Shown here: one piece after another, positions 43,943 through 52,134 of the stretch
Layout: every line of letters starts with the position of its first letter
Numbering within the stretch: position 1 is the stretch's first letter
NCBI GenBank assembly: GCA_937934745.1
Contig: CALGZC010000003.1
Span: 1-64,000 of the forward strand
DNA length: 64,000 nt
Reading direction: 5' to 3'
Origin: an uncultured Blastocatellia bacterium
Lineage (GTDB): Bacteria > Acidobacteriota > Blastocatellia > Chloracidobacteriales > Chloracidobacteriaceae
Translations under genes and position numbers: made by a program
The notes under the pieces: generated by a model
Databases searched by the model: none
What the model saw: only the letters and a program-made list of their open reading frames with translations
Told to the model about the DNA's origin: nothing

Positions 43943-44896
43943 ATGCTCACTACACAACCGCTGCTTCAGGTGGAGCGGCTTGTCAAGCATTTCCCGGTCT
44001 CCGGCGGCGTTGTCAAAGCCGTTGACGAAGTGAGCTTGACGTTGCACCCGGGCGCAACCTTTGGATTAGTAGGAGAATCCGGCTGCGGGAAGACGACCGT
44101 CGGGCGCACCATTTTACGACTTATCGAGCCATCAAGTGGCAGAATCATTTTTCAGGGACGCGATTTATTAGCACTCAAACCGGCAGCGCTGCGCCAAGTG
44201 CGCCGTGATATGCAGATCGTTTTTCAAGACCCTTATGCATCGCTCAACCCACGCCTGCGCATCGGCGACGCCATTGCCGAACCACTCATCATTCACAACA
44301 TTGGAACACCGCGGTCGCGGCGCGAACGGGTGGCAGAACTGCTGCGCATTGTCGGACTCGATCCCGATTACGCCACCCGCTACCCACACGAGTTCTCTGG
44401 CGGCCAACGGCAACGTGTGGGCATTGCACGCGCACTGGCGCTAGAGCCGCCGTTCATCGTCGCCGATGAGCCGGTTTCGGCGCTGGATGTCTCGGTCCAG
44501 GCGCAGATCATCAACCTATTGGCCGATTTGCGCGAGCAATTTCGTTTGACCTATCTGTTCATTTCACACGGCTTAGCCGTAGTAGAACACTTTTGCACCG
44601 AGATCGGTGTGATGTATTTGGGTAAACTCGTGGAGGTGGCGCCGACGAGTCAGTTGTTTACGCAACCGCGCCACCCCTACACCCAGGCGTTGCTGGAAAG
44701 CATTCCGGTTCCCGACCCAACCTGCCGCAAAGGGCATGCGCCCTTGGCCGGGGACCTGCCGAGTCCACTATCCCCGCCGTCAGGCTGCGGATTTCATCCG
44801 CGGTGTCCGATTGCGGTGGCAGAATGTCGTCACTGTGCCCCGCCACTTCGTGACAGCGGCGACGGTCATCAGGTCGCCTGCTGGCTTGCGAGATAA
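43943..44896 (+). CDS. Oligopeptide/dipeptide ABC transporter ATPase (OppF/DppF type)
   Basis: The 317-residue ATPase has Walker [10 protein letters not shown], the Q-loop [10 protein letters not shown], signature [10 protein letters not shown], Walker [14 protein letters not shown] and switch His [10 protein letters not shown]. The C-terminal oligo/dipeptide domain follows ([17 protein letters not shown]) with a Cys cluster [21 protein letters not shown], typical of OppD/OppF, where it can hold an iron-sulfur cluster. The permease, binding protein and second ATPase are not here, so this subunit must join a transporter encoded elsewhere. GTG 43940 or ATG 43943 starts it. Confidence 0.93.
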   Translation: MLTTQPLLQVERLVKHFPVSGGVVKAVDEVSLTLHPGATFGLVGESGCGKTTVGRTILRLIEPSSGRIIFQGRDLLALKPAALRQVRRDMQIVFQDPYASLNPRLRIGDAIAEPLIIHNIGTPRSRRERVAELLRIVGLDPDYATRYPHEFSGGQRQRVGIARALALEPPFIVADEPVSALDVSVQAQIINLLADLREQFRLTYLFISHGLAVVEHFCTEIGVMYLGKLVEVAPTSQLFTQPRHPYTQALLESIPVPDPTCRKGHAPLAGDLPSPLSPPSGCGFHPRCPIAVAECRHCAPPLRDSGDGHQVACWLAR

Positions 44897-45109
44897 AGCA
44901 ACGGTCGGTACGGGCCTGCGATGCCAACAGTAGTGGCCAAGAGTATTTGGCATCTTGTTTTCCCCGCGCAACCTGCGTGTGTCTTGGTGAGGCATCCAAA
45001 CGTTCTTTCCCTGGACATCTCGTTCGGCCTTATGAACAATTGGCAGCAAGCCGGGTGCATTGTTCTGAGTTCCAGCAGGTTTTTTTGATTACCAAAGGAG
45101 CTTGTGCAC

Positions 45110-46672
45110 ATGCTGACTTATGCCGCGGTGTTTTTGATGACCCTCACGGTGGCATTTATCCTGACGCCTATCATTCGGAACGCAGCTTGGTCTTGGAAGT
45201 CACTCATTGACACTCCATCTGCTGAGCGCCATGTTCATACCGTACCGATTCCACGGGTTGGGGGCATCGCCATCTTTGCCGCTTTTTTACTCGGCATTGC
45301 CACGGCTCTTGTACTCGAATGGGTACCAAAAGAGGCAGCGGCACTCTCCTTCCAATTTCTTCTCCCCTGCCTTGCTATGTTTGTCCTTGGCCTGGTGGAT
45401 GACATCCGGCGACTGCGGGCCGGGGTGAAGTTGGGACTTGAAATTGTCATCGCTGCCTGGTTCTACTTTGCCGTCCAGGGCATCGCTGCCCTACCGAATC
45501 CGCTGACAGGTGGGGTGATCGAACTTGGCATCTTTGGACTGCCGATGACCGTCCTCTGGCTGGTCGGCATCAGTAACGCTTTCAACCTCATTGATGGCGT
45601 GGATGGCCTTTCGGCCGGAGCAGCACTATTTTCAACGTTGACACTGGCTTACGTTGCGGCAGCCAATGACAATGTGCCACTCGCAATTTTTCTCTCGGCC
45701 CTGGCCGGCAGCACGGCCGGCTTTCTGAAGTACAACTTCAACCCGGCGACGGTCTTTATGGGGGACTGTGGCAGCCTTTTCATCGGCTTCACCCTCGCCG
45801 GACTGGCGATTTTGTACGCCCAGAAGTCGGTGACCATTGTGACGGTGGCCATTCCACTGTTGGCTTTCGGACTGCCGATCATGGAAACCGCACTGTCCAT
45901 CGGGCGGCGCTTTCTGGCCGGCAAGCCGATCTTTGAAGCCGACCGCCGGCATATTCACCACCAACTGTTGGCGCGCGGTTACTCCCAACGAACAACCACA
46001 ATTCTACTTTATGGATTATGCGCTTTTTTCGCGCTCGTGAGCCTGCTTGCCTATAACTCGCCGAATCGCCTGCTGGGCTTGATTCTACTCACATTGGGGA
46101 TCGTCATCTGGATTGCCGTTCAACATCTGGGCTATCACGAGTTCGGCGAAATCGGGCGCATTCTTCAGCGGTCACTTAACCAACGAAGTATCATTGCCAA
46201 TAACATCCGGATCCATCATTTGACCGAGGCACTGATGCGTTCGGAAAGTTTTGAAGAACTCTACATCCACCTCGCCGAATTCCTTAAGTCCACAGACTTT
46301 GTGCGCGGGGAACTTCATCTGCCACTCAAGTACATTTGGCATGTCCAGGAACATCAGGACTTCTGCTTTGCCCGACGCGGCAACTCTATGATTGCTACTT
46401 GGACGACTGAACATACTGCCGGTGAGAAGGGCTTTGTCGGACAACTCATCGTGGATCTGAAGTTTGAAGATGGACGTCGTGGACGCCTTGAGCTGCACTG
46501 TGCTCTAGAAAATCCTGTGCTCTTCGACATTAACTTGCTTTTTACCAAGTTACGCACTGTCTTCGAACAGGTGGTCTGGCGTTTAGCGTCTGCTACCCCT
46601 GAACCCTTTCATCTCTCTGAAGAACTCTCTGACTCAGGGAGCATTTTGCTTCCCAAAAGCCTATCATCGTGA
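45110..46672 (+). CDS. WecA/TagO/MraY-type polyprenyl-phosphate sugar-1-phosphate transferase with C-terminal extension
   Basis: The 520-residue membrane protein has about ten helices and the family motifs: DDIRRLRAG, NLIDGVDGLSAG (Mg2+ Asp residues), FMGDCGSLFIGF and the basic loop EADRRHIHHQLLARGYSQR. It would move a HexNAc-1-phosphate onto undecaprenyl phosphate to start O-antigen or exopolysaccharide. After the last helix (about 340-360) come about 155 extra residues (HHLTEALMRSESFEELYIHLAEFLKS onwards) that do not belong to the core family and look like a soluble sensor or GAF-like domain. ATG 45110 has AAGGAG 9 bases upstream. It overlaps malQ by four bases. Confidence 0.88.
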   Translation: MLTYAAVFLMTLTVAFILTPIIRNAAWSWKSLIDTPSAERHVHTVPIPRVGGIAIFAAFLLGIATALVLEWVPKEAAALSFQFLLPCLAMFVLGLVDDIRRLRAGVKLGLEIVIAAWFYFAVQGIAALPNPLTGGVIELGIFGLPMTVLWLVGISNAFNLIDGVDGLSAGAALFSTLTLAYVAAANDNVPLAIFLSALAGSTAGFLKYNFNPATVFMGDCGSLFIGFTLAGLAILYAQKSVTIVTVAIPLLAFGLPIMETALSIGRRFLAGKPIFEADRRHIHHQLLARGYSQRTTTILLYGLCAFFALVSLLAYNSPNRLLGLILLTLGIVIWIAVQHLGYHEFGEIGRILQRSLNQRSIIANNIRIHHLTEALMRSESFEELYIHLAEFLKSTDFVRGELHLPLKYIWHVQEHQDFCFARRGNSMIATWTTEHTAGEKGFVGQLIVDLKFEDGRRGRLELHCALENPVLFDINLLFTKLRTVFEQVVWRLASATPEPFHLSEELSDSGSILLPKSLSS

Positions 46673-48219
46673 CGACTTATGTGTGGCTGCGCGCTTGCGG
46701 TCTGCTGCTTCATCCGACTTCTCTTCCCGGGCCTGACGGCATCGGCGTGCTTGATGGCCACGTTGAACACTTTCTTGATTTCCTGACAGCCGCGGGCCAG
46801 ACCTACTGGCAAATCCTCCCTCTTGTCCCAACCGGCTATGGGGACTCCCCGTACGCCGGGCTGTCGGCCTTTGCCGGGAATCCGTTGCTCATTGCTGCCG
46901 AAACCCTCGTTGAGATGGGGCTGATTCCACGTGAGCGTTTGCACACCCGTCCTCAGTTTCCTGCCGACCGTGTAGACTACGGCACCGTTATCCCGTGGAA
47001 ACAGGCATTGCTGGCAGAGGCATTTGAGCGGTTTGCTACCGGCGCTCCAACCGCCTGGCGAACCGACCTGGAGACATTCTGCCGCACTGAGGCCTACTGG
47101 CTGGATGACTATGCACAGTATCGCGCCCTAAAAGACGCCCACGACAACCGTCCCTGGCATACCTGGCCAACTGCGCTGCGCGACCGCGACCCGACGGCGC
47201 TTACGAGCGCCTTGCGTGAACTCGGCAAGGCTGTCGCCGCCCAACAGTTTCAGCAATGGCTTTTTTTCAAGCAGTGGCAGCGGGTTCGTACCGCCTGCCG
47301 GAAACGCGGCATTCGTATCATCGGCGACGCACCGATCTTCGTCGCTTATGATTCGGCGGATGTCTGGGCTAACCGCGCACTGTTCAAACTCGACGCGGAC
47401 GGTCGTCCAACACACGTCGCCGGTGTTCCACCTGACTACTTTAGTCCCACAGGTCAACGCTGGGGTAATCCGCTCTACAACTGGCAGCGAATGGCGGCAG
47501 ACGGCTTCACGTGGTGGCTGTCCCGCATGCGCCACCTGTTCGGGTTGGTGGACGTTGTTCGCCTCGATCACTTCCGAGGTTTTGCTGCCTGTTGGAGCAT
47601 CCCGGCCAAAGCGCCGACTGCCGCCACCGGTCGGTGGGTCAAAACACCGGGACATAAGCTCTTCACCGCGATGAAAAAAACCTTCGCCCTGCTCCCCATC
47701 ATCGCCGAAGACTTGGGAGTGATTACCCCTGACGTGACGCGCCTGCGCGACGATTTTGGATTTCCCGGTATGCGCGTACTCCAGTTTGCCTTCGGTGGCG
47801 ACCCCCAAAGTCACGACCTACCGCACAACCACGTTGTAAACGCCGTTGTCTATACCGGCACCCACGACAACGATACAACTGTCGGCTGGTATGCCAGCCG
47901 CCCCGGCGTCAGCTCAACCCGTGAAGCGGAGACCATTGAGCGTGAACGGGCCTTCTGCCGGAGGTATCTCAACAGTGACGGAGTGGAAATTCACTGGGAT
48001 TTTATTCGCGCAGCCTACGCAAGTGTGGCGCATACGGCCATTGTGCCGGTGCAGGACGTCCTCGGCTTGGGCAGCGAAGGACGGATGAACCTCCCGGCCA
48101 GCGAGCGCGGCAACTGGGCGTGGCGTTGTCAAGTAGACAACCTGACAACGGCAAAAGCAACACGCTTACGTGAGCTGGCGTGGTTATACGGTCGGTTACC
48201 TAGCAACACCGCTTTGTAG
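46669..48219 (+). CDS. malQ: 4-alpha-glucanotransferase (amylomaltase)
   Basis: The 516-residue GH77 enzyme transfers maltodextrin segments in glycogen and maltose metabolism. The start GTG at 46669 overlaps the upstream stop (GTGA). It begins RACGLLLHPTSLPGPDGIGVLDG and has SPYAGLSAFAGNPLLI, the nucleophile Asp in VDVVRLDHFRGF, the acid/base Glu in IIAEDLGVI and the third Asp in TGTHDNDTTVGW. The length and motif order are standard for the short bacterial form. Confidence 0.95.
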   Translation: MTTYVWLRACGLLLHPTSLPGPDGIGVLDGHVEHFLDFLTAAGQTYWQILPLVPTGYGDSPYAGLSAFAGNPLLIAAETLVEMGLIPRERLHTRPQFPADRVDYGTVIPWKQALLAEAFERFATGAPTAWRTDLETFCRTEAYWLDDYAQYRALKDAHDNRPWHTWPTALRDRDPTALTSALRELGKAVAAQQFQQWLFFKQWQRVRTACRKRGIRIIGDAPIFVAYDSADVWANRALFKLDADGRPTHVAGVPPDYFSPTGQRWGNPLYNWQRMAADGFTWWLSRMRHLFGLVDVVRLDHFRGFAACWSIPAKAPTAATGRWVKTPGHKLFTAMKKTFALLPIIAEDLGVITPDVTRLRDDFGFPGMRVLQFAFGGDPQSHDLPHNHVVNAVVYTGTHDNDTTVGWYASRPGVSSTREAETIERERAFCRRYLNSDGVEIHWDFIRAAYASVAHTAIVPVQDVLGLGSEGRMNLPASERGNWAWRCQVDNLTTAKATRLRELAWLYGRLPSNTAL

Positions 48220-48322
48220 ATTGACGGGGAAGCACCGGGATCCAGCAGTAAGCTGCGCGACTTGTCTTACAACTGTGCGTGGCTACCTCAAGAGCCATCA
48301 TTACTTCTCAGCTACCGGCACA

Positions 48323-48350
48323 CAAAAGCGAGGGAGCGATAGCTCCCCCG
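48323..48350 (-). terminator. Probable rho-independent terminator after pilA
   Basis: A 10-bp stem with one A/C mismatch (48327-48336 with 48341-48350, loop GATA) is followed on the minus strand by TTTT (48326-48323). It lies about 30 bases after the pilA stop. The T run is short, so efficiency is uncertain. Confidence 0.55.
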
Positions 48351-48377
48351 CCGGTCACTACCCCAGTCCGGGCAGTC

Positions 48378-48875
48378 TTAGTTGCCGATGGGTGAAGAGT
48401 TCGAGTTGGCCAACTGGTTTGAGGCATCTGACGAACGAATCACACCCGTCTCGTTGATGAAGAATGACCGGTTGCCCGTACGCGCAATACCGGTCGACTG
48501 GGACGGCCGGTTACGCACTGAGTAGAGTGCAGCCGATGTGGAGCTCTTCGCGGATACACCGTAGGTTTCGAGTAGGAAGCCGCTCTTCGGGGTCTGAGTA
48601 GCATTTACAACGGTCTCGTCGAGCATCCCCACCTCGTTGGTAGCCGAACCACCCAACAGGGAAAACGGTGAAGCAAAGTTCCCCCGGCCGATGCCTGACT
48701 CATAGGTCGCGTTGGCAGAGTGAATGTTGCGGAGTGTTTGCTGCGCCGAAGCATCGTTCGCACTGCGGCGGGCAGCAAGCAGGTTCGGAACGGCAATCGC
48801 CGCGATGATGCCGATAATGGCAACGACGATCAGCAGCTCGATGAGTGAAAAACCTTTTTGCTTCTTGAGGTTCAT
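48378..48875 (-). CDS. pilA: Type IV major pilin-like protein
   Basis: The 165-residue prepilin has a short basic leader and the cleavage and methylation motif KKQKG/FSLIELLIVVAIIG, with the Glu at mature position 5. The hydrophobic helix continues to AAIAVPNLLAARRSAND, followed by AQQTLRNIHSANATYESG and a Ser/Asn-rich variable head. Only a few Cys are expected; I see none, so the usual C-terminal disulfide loop is missing. It has an AAGGAG site before ATG 48875 and a sigma-54 promoter upstream. It could be a minor pilin or pseudopilin. The PilT-like gene is far off at 12.4 kb. Confidence 0.93.
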   Translation of the reverse strand: MNLKKQKGFSLIELLIVVAIIGIIAAIAVPNLLAARRSANDASAQQTLRNIHSANATYESGIGRGNFASPFSLLGGSATNEVGMLDETVVNATQTPKSGFLLETYGVSAKSSTSAALYSVRNRPSQSTGIARTGNRSFFINETGVIRSSDASNQLANSNSSPIGN

Positions 48876-49009
48876 AGCAGATTGATCTCCTTGGCGGTAA
48901 GTTGGCGCATAGCCAGAGTAGTCACCCTGTACAACAAGGTATGGAAGTCCTGTGGCTCAATGCCGTCAAGCGCTGAACTTGGAGCACGGAGTCTTTGCCC
49001 CTAAAGTTA

Positions 49010-49025
49010 TGCAAGCCTTATGCCA
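49010..49025 (-). promoter_or_regulatory. Sigma-54 (-24/-12) promoter of pilA
   Basis: On the minus strand TGGCATAAGGCTTGCA fits the consensus TGGCAYRNNNNTTGCW at every fixed position. The start of transcription would be near 48999. Sigma-54 control of pilA through PilR is well known in Proteobacteria; a PilR-type activator would bind upstream. Confidence 0.8.
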
Positions 49026-49171
49026 AGGCTCACTACGGCTTCGCGACACAGTACGGATCACCGAAGCGTCTGCCCAAACCGCTCCAATCGGTGAACACGT
49101 GGCACAGCTCTCACAAAGACATCACATAGCCTGGTCGGTTTTGTGTTATTGAAGCTGTTGGGCATTCGCAT

Positions 49172-49207
49172 GTCTGTTGGTCGGTGACACTTTGTGTCAC
49201 CAACAGA
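49172..49207. repeat. Strong inverted repeat, possible activator site
   Basis: GGTGACAC (49183-49190) and GTGTCACC (49194-49201) are perfect arms around TTT, extended by TCTGTT/AACAGA outside with a 5-base bulge. The centre is about 190 bases upstream of the predicted pilA start site and also 68 bases before cysQ. It carries TGTC/GACA elements of the kind used by NtrC-like activators. Confidence 0.55.
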
Positions 49208-49259
49208 CTACAGATTTTGTCACTCAAGCGACGGATCAACTACGTTTCCCCTGACGCTC

Positions 49260-50093
49260 ATGGATACGCTCAAAGCCGAAGCCGATTTTGTCCGCCACCT
49301 TGTCCGTGAAGCCGGGCAGTGCATCCTAGCCGACCGCCGGCAGGAATTGCGTGTCAGCTACAAGGATCATGGAGAGCCGGTCACCGAGACCGATCGCACC
49401 GTCAACACATTTCTCGTGACCGAGTTGCGGAAGCGCTTTCCCCACGATCTCATTGTTTCAGAGGAAGAGCAGGACGACGAACCTGCCCGCCGAGCAACGG
49501 CTCGGCGGGTGTGGTTTGTCGATCCGATTGACGGCACAAAGGAATTTCTTGCCGGACACGACGAGTTTTCGGTCATGGTCGGACTGTGCGTGGAAGGCAT
49601 ACCCACAGTTGGTGTTGTCCATCAACCACCTACGGCGAAAACTTGGTACGCGACGCCGCAGGGTGCCTGGCTTGATGCACCGGGTGAACACCGGCGGCTT
49701 ACGGTCTCAACCGTGGCCGACATCCCGGCCATGACATTGGCGATAAGTCGCTCACATCGCAACCGCTACCTGACTGCCGTCATCGAGCGCCTTGGCGTCC
49801 AGAAGGTAATTGTCTCCGGCAGTGGCGGTCTCAAGGTGGGCCTCTTAGTTGAGCAACGCGCAGACCTTTTCATCAGCGCCTCAACACAGGCCAAATTGTG
49901 GGATACGGCTGGACCCGAAGCAATTCTCCGCGCCGCCGGGGGTATTATGACCGACTTTCAAGGACAGCCCCTCGACTATCGCCGACCTGACCTCCACCAT
50001 CGTACGGGACTTGTCGCCGATAACGGGGTTCGACATGCCGCCGTCATCGCTCGTATAAAGGACATTTTTCCCCGCAGAGGTAAGATTAACTGA
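49260..50093 (+). CDS. cysQ: 3'(2'),5'-bisphosphate nucleotidase / inositol monophosphatase family
   Basis: The 277-residue Mg2+-dependent phosphatase has [12 protein letters not shown], the metal Glu in IVSEEEQDD, the signature [16 protein letters not shown] and the C-terminal [18 protein letters not shown]. The DPIDGTKEF form with Lys-Glu-Phe is typical of CysQ, which recycles phosphoadenosine phosphate from sulfate assimilation, rather than of plain inositol monophosphatase. Start ATG 49260; a GTG at 49194 lies inside the inverted repeat and is less likely. kdsA follows after 4 bases. Confidence 0.86.
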   Translation: MDTLKAEADFVRHLVREAGQCILADRRQELRVSYKDHGEPVTETDRTVNTFLVTELRKRFPHDLIVSEEEQDDEPARRATARRVWFVDPIDGTKEFLAGHDEFSVMVGLCVEGIPTVGVVHQPPTAKTWYATPQGAWLDAPGEHRRLTVSTVADIPAMTLAISRSHRNRYLTAVIERLGVQKVIVSGSGGLKVGLLVEQRADLFISASTQAKLWDTAGPEAILRAAGGIMTDFQGQPLDYRRPDLHHRTGLVADNGVRHAAVIARIKDIFPRRGKIN

Positions 50094-50097
50094 ATCT

Positions 50098-50916
50098 ATG
50101 GCCACTCAGCTTTTCTCCCCTGACCAAGTGCAGCAGTGTTTTTTCCTGATTGCCGGCCCCTGTGTGATCGAAAATGAGGACCACACGCTGCGTCTGGCCG
50201 AGGCCATCGCGCATCTCACCCGACGTCTGGGTATCCCCTATGTTTTTAAGGCTTCGTTTGACAAAGCCAATCGTACCTCGCACCTGTCGTTTCGCGGGCC
50301 GGGCATGGAGGAAGGGATTCGCATTCTTCGGCGCGTCAAAGAGACCCAGGGTGTACCAGTGTTGACCGACATCCATGAAACCCATCAGGCGCGCCCGGTC
50401 GCCGAAGTCGCGGATGTCCTTCAGATCCCAGCTTTCTTATGCCGGCAAACCGACCTGCTACTTGCCGCAGCGGCAACCGGGCGCACCGTCAACGTCAAGA
50501 AGGGCCAGTTTCTTGCTCCCTGGGATATGCGCCATGTGGTTGATAAACTGCGTGCAGCCGGCGCTTCCGACATCTGGTTGACGGAGCGCGGCACATCTTT
50601 CGGCTACAACAACTTGGTCGTAGACATGCGCAGCTTTCCCATCTTGCGTGAGTTTGGTTGTCCGGTTGTGTTTGACATCACGCACAGCCTCCAGCGTCCC
50701 GGCGGCCGCGGGGTGGCTTCCGACGGGGATGCAGCGTTCATTCCACCACTGGCGCGCGCCGGCGTTGCCTGTGGCGTTGACGGCCTGTTTATGGAAGTTC
50801 ACGATGACCCACCGCGCGCTCTAAGCGATGGGCCTAATGCGCTGCCCCTTGCGCAACTCCCTCACTTACTCCGCCAGCTGATGGCGATTGACCACGCACG
50901 CCGGGCAACGATGTGA
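50098..50916 (+). CDS. kdsA: 3-deoxy-8-phosphooctulonate synthase, metal-dependent class
   Basis: The 272-residue enzyme joins arabinose 5-phosphate and phosphoenolpyruvate to make KDO 8-phosphate for lipopolysaccharide. It has [57 protein letters not shown] and SLQRPG. Residue 22 is Cys (GPCVIE), where the metal-independent E. coli type has Asn, so this is a metal-dependent (class II) enzyme. It shows that the cell makes an LPS core. Confidence 0.95.
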   Translation: MATQLFSPDQVQQCFFLIAGPCVIENEDHTLRLAEAIAHLTRRLGIPYVFKASFDKANRTSHLSFRGPGMEEGIRILRRVKETQGVPVLTDIHETHQARPVAEVADVLQIPAFLCRQTDLLLAAAATGRTVNVKKGQFLAPWDMRHVVDKLRAAGASDIWLTERGTSFGYNNLVVDMRSFPILREFGCPVVFDITHSLQRPGGRGVASDGDAAFIPPLARAGVACGVDGLFMEVHDDPPRALSDGPNALPLAQLPHLLRQLMAIDHARRATM

Positions 50917-50959
50917 CGGTTGCGTGAGACGTGCAGTGGGTGTCGTGTTTGCGCCGGGC

Positions 50960-51006
50960 CGGCGACCATGATAAACCACAGGGCCCTATCATGGGGGCCG
51001 TCGCCG
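50960..51006 (+). ncRNA. Structured leader element upstream of ribH
   Basis: CGGCGAC (50960-50966) pairs with GTCGCCG (51000-51006), and directly inside CATGATA (50967-50973) pairs with TATCATG (50987-50993). A 3' internal bulge GGGGCC separates the two helices. It lies about 60 bases before the ribH start. The FMN riboswitch motifs are not present, so its role is open. Confidence 0.35.
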
Positions 51007-51067
51007 TTGGTTTGGTCGAGTTCGCCGAGCAGTGGCAGTTTAGAAAGCAGCGGGTCAAGAACGCTTT

Positions 51068-51565
51068 ATGTCTGAAACAGTGCGCGAAGTGCAGGGGAAA
51101 CTCGTCGCCGACGGCCTGCGGGTGGCGTTTGTTGTTAGCCGGTGGAATGATTTTGTCGTCAACCGCCTGCTGGCCGGTGCCCTTGACACCTTTGAGCGGC
51201 TGGGTGGAAGACGCACCCAATGCGCTGTCGTCCGGGTACCAGGCTCGTTTGAAATACCGCTGACCGCCAAAAAACTCGCGTTGACCGGCGAGTGGGATAT
51301 GCTGGTTTGCCTGGGCGCGCTCATTCGCGGCGAAACACCACACTTTGAATATATTGCGGCCGAGGTCACGAAAGGCATTGCTACGGTTTCACTGGAAACC
51401 GGCGTTCCGATCACCTTTGGTGTCATTACTGCCGACAGCCTTGAACAAGCGATTGACCGCGCCGGGATGAAAGCCGGTAATAAAGGTGTCGAAGCCGTCA
51501 TGGCAGCCGTTGAGTTGGCGAATTTGCTCCGCTTGATAGACGCCCGGCACACAACGCACGCCTGA
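51068..51565 (+). CDS. ribH: 6,7-dimethyl-8-ribityllumazine synthase
   Basis: The 165-residue enzyme condenses the pyrimidine and dihydroxybutanone phosphate to the riboflavin precursor. It has VVSRWNDFVVNRLLAGA, VPGSFEIPLTAKKLA, the catalytic His92 in GETPHFEYI, and FGVITADSLEQAIDRAG. It probably forms a 60-subunit shell, as most do. Start ATG 51068. nusB follows after 45 bases, the common ribH-nusB pair. Confidence 0.96.
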   Translation: MSETVREVQGKLVADGLRVAFVVSRWNDFVVNRLLAGALDTFERLGGRRTQCAVVRVPGSFEIPLTAKKLALTGEWDMLVCLGALIRGETPHFEYIAAEVTKGIATVSLETGVPITFGVITADSLEQAIDRAGMKAGNKGVEAVMAAVELANLLRLIDARHTTHA

Positions 51566-51610
51566 TCCCACTTCGAGCCGCCCTGTGCGGCTGTCAGCTC
51601 CTCGATCACT

Positions 51611-52081
51611 ATGGGTTCACGACGACGTGCGCGTGAGTGCGCGCTACAAATGCTGTTTCAGTACGACCTCAGTCAACCATCCCTGACCGATCTCTTCGAG
51701 AGCTACTGGAATGAACTCACGGAACTCAAGGCGGAGCATCAGGTGGATGTGCCGAACTTTGCCAATCGGCTTGTATCGGGTGTGATCAACCATCTTGCGG
51801 CGATTGATTTGCTTATCAGCCGACATACCGAGCACTGGCGCATTTCCCGGATGGCGGTTGTGGACCGGAATATCCTCCGCTTGGCAGTGTACGAGTTTCT
51901 GCACGAACCGGAAACGCCGCGTGCCGTCGTTATCAATGAAGCGATCGAAATTGCACGCCGCTTCAGCACGCCGGAGGCGACGCAGTTCATCAACGGCATC
52001 CTGGACGCGATCAAACGCGAGCTTGAAACAACAACCTCGACGCCGCCTAGCCCACCTGCGGCGCCGTCGGCCTTACGTTGA
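51611..52081 (+). CDS. nusB: Transcription antitermination factor NusB
   Basis: The 156-residue helical protein starts SRRRARECALQMLFQYDLS and has ISRMAVVDRNILRLAVYEFLHEPETPRAVVINEAIEIARRFSTPEATQFINGILDAI, both standard. NusB with S10 binds boxA RNA and prevents termination in rRNA operons. The Pro/Ser/Thr-rich tail (about 140-156) is an extension. Confidence 0.96.
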   Translation: MGSRRRARECALQMLFQYDLSQPSLTDLFESYWNELTELKAEHQVDVPNFANRLVSGVINHLAAIDLLISRHTEHWRISRMAVVDRNILRLAVYEFLHEPETPRAVVINEAIEIARRFSTPEATQFINGILDAIKRELETTTSTPPSPPAAPSALR

Positions 52082-52112
52082 TTTCAAACGGCGCCTGGCC
52101 TACCTTTTGAAT

Positions 52113-52134
52113 TAGATGTTTACTAGATGTTTAC
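52113..52134 (+). repeat. 11-bp tandem duplication at a start region
   Basis: TAGATGTTTAC is present twice in immediate succession. Each copy carries an ATG (52116 and 52127) in a different frame; the second opens the next gene and the first opens a frame that stops after about 25 codons. Confidence 0.7.

Larger units (their letters stand above)
48876..49259. other. Divergent control region between pilA and cysQ
   Basis: No gene is supported here. It contains the pilA ribosome binding site, a leader of about 125 bases, a sigma-54 promoter (49010-49025) and a strong inverted repeat (49172-49207). Confidence 0.6.

Noticed and set aside
50917-51067. FMN riboswitch before ribH
   Set aside because: The conserved RFN core sequences are not present; only an unrelated two-stem structure is seen.
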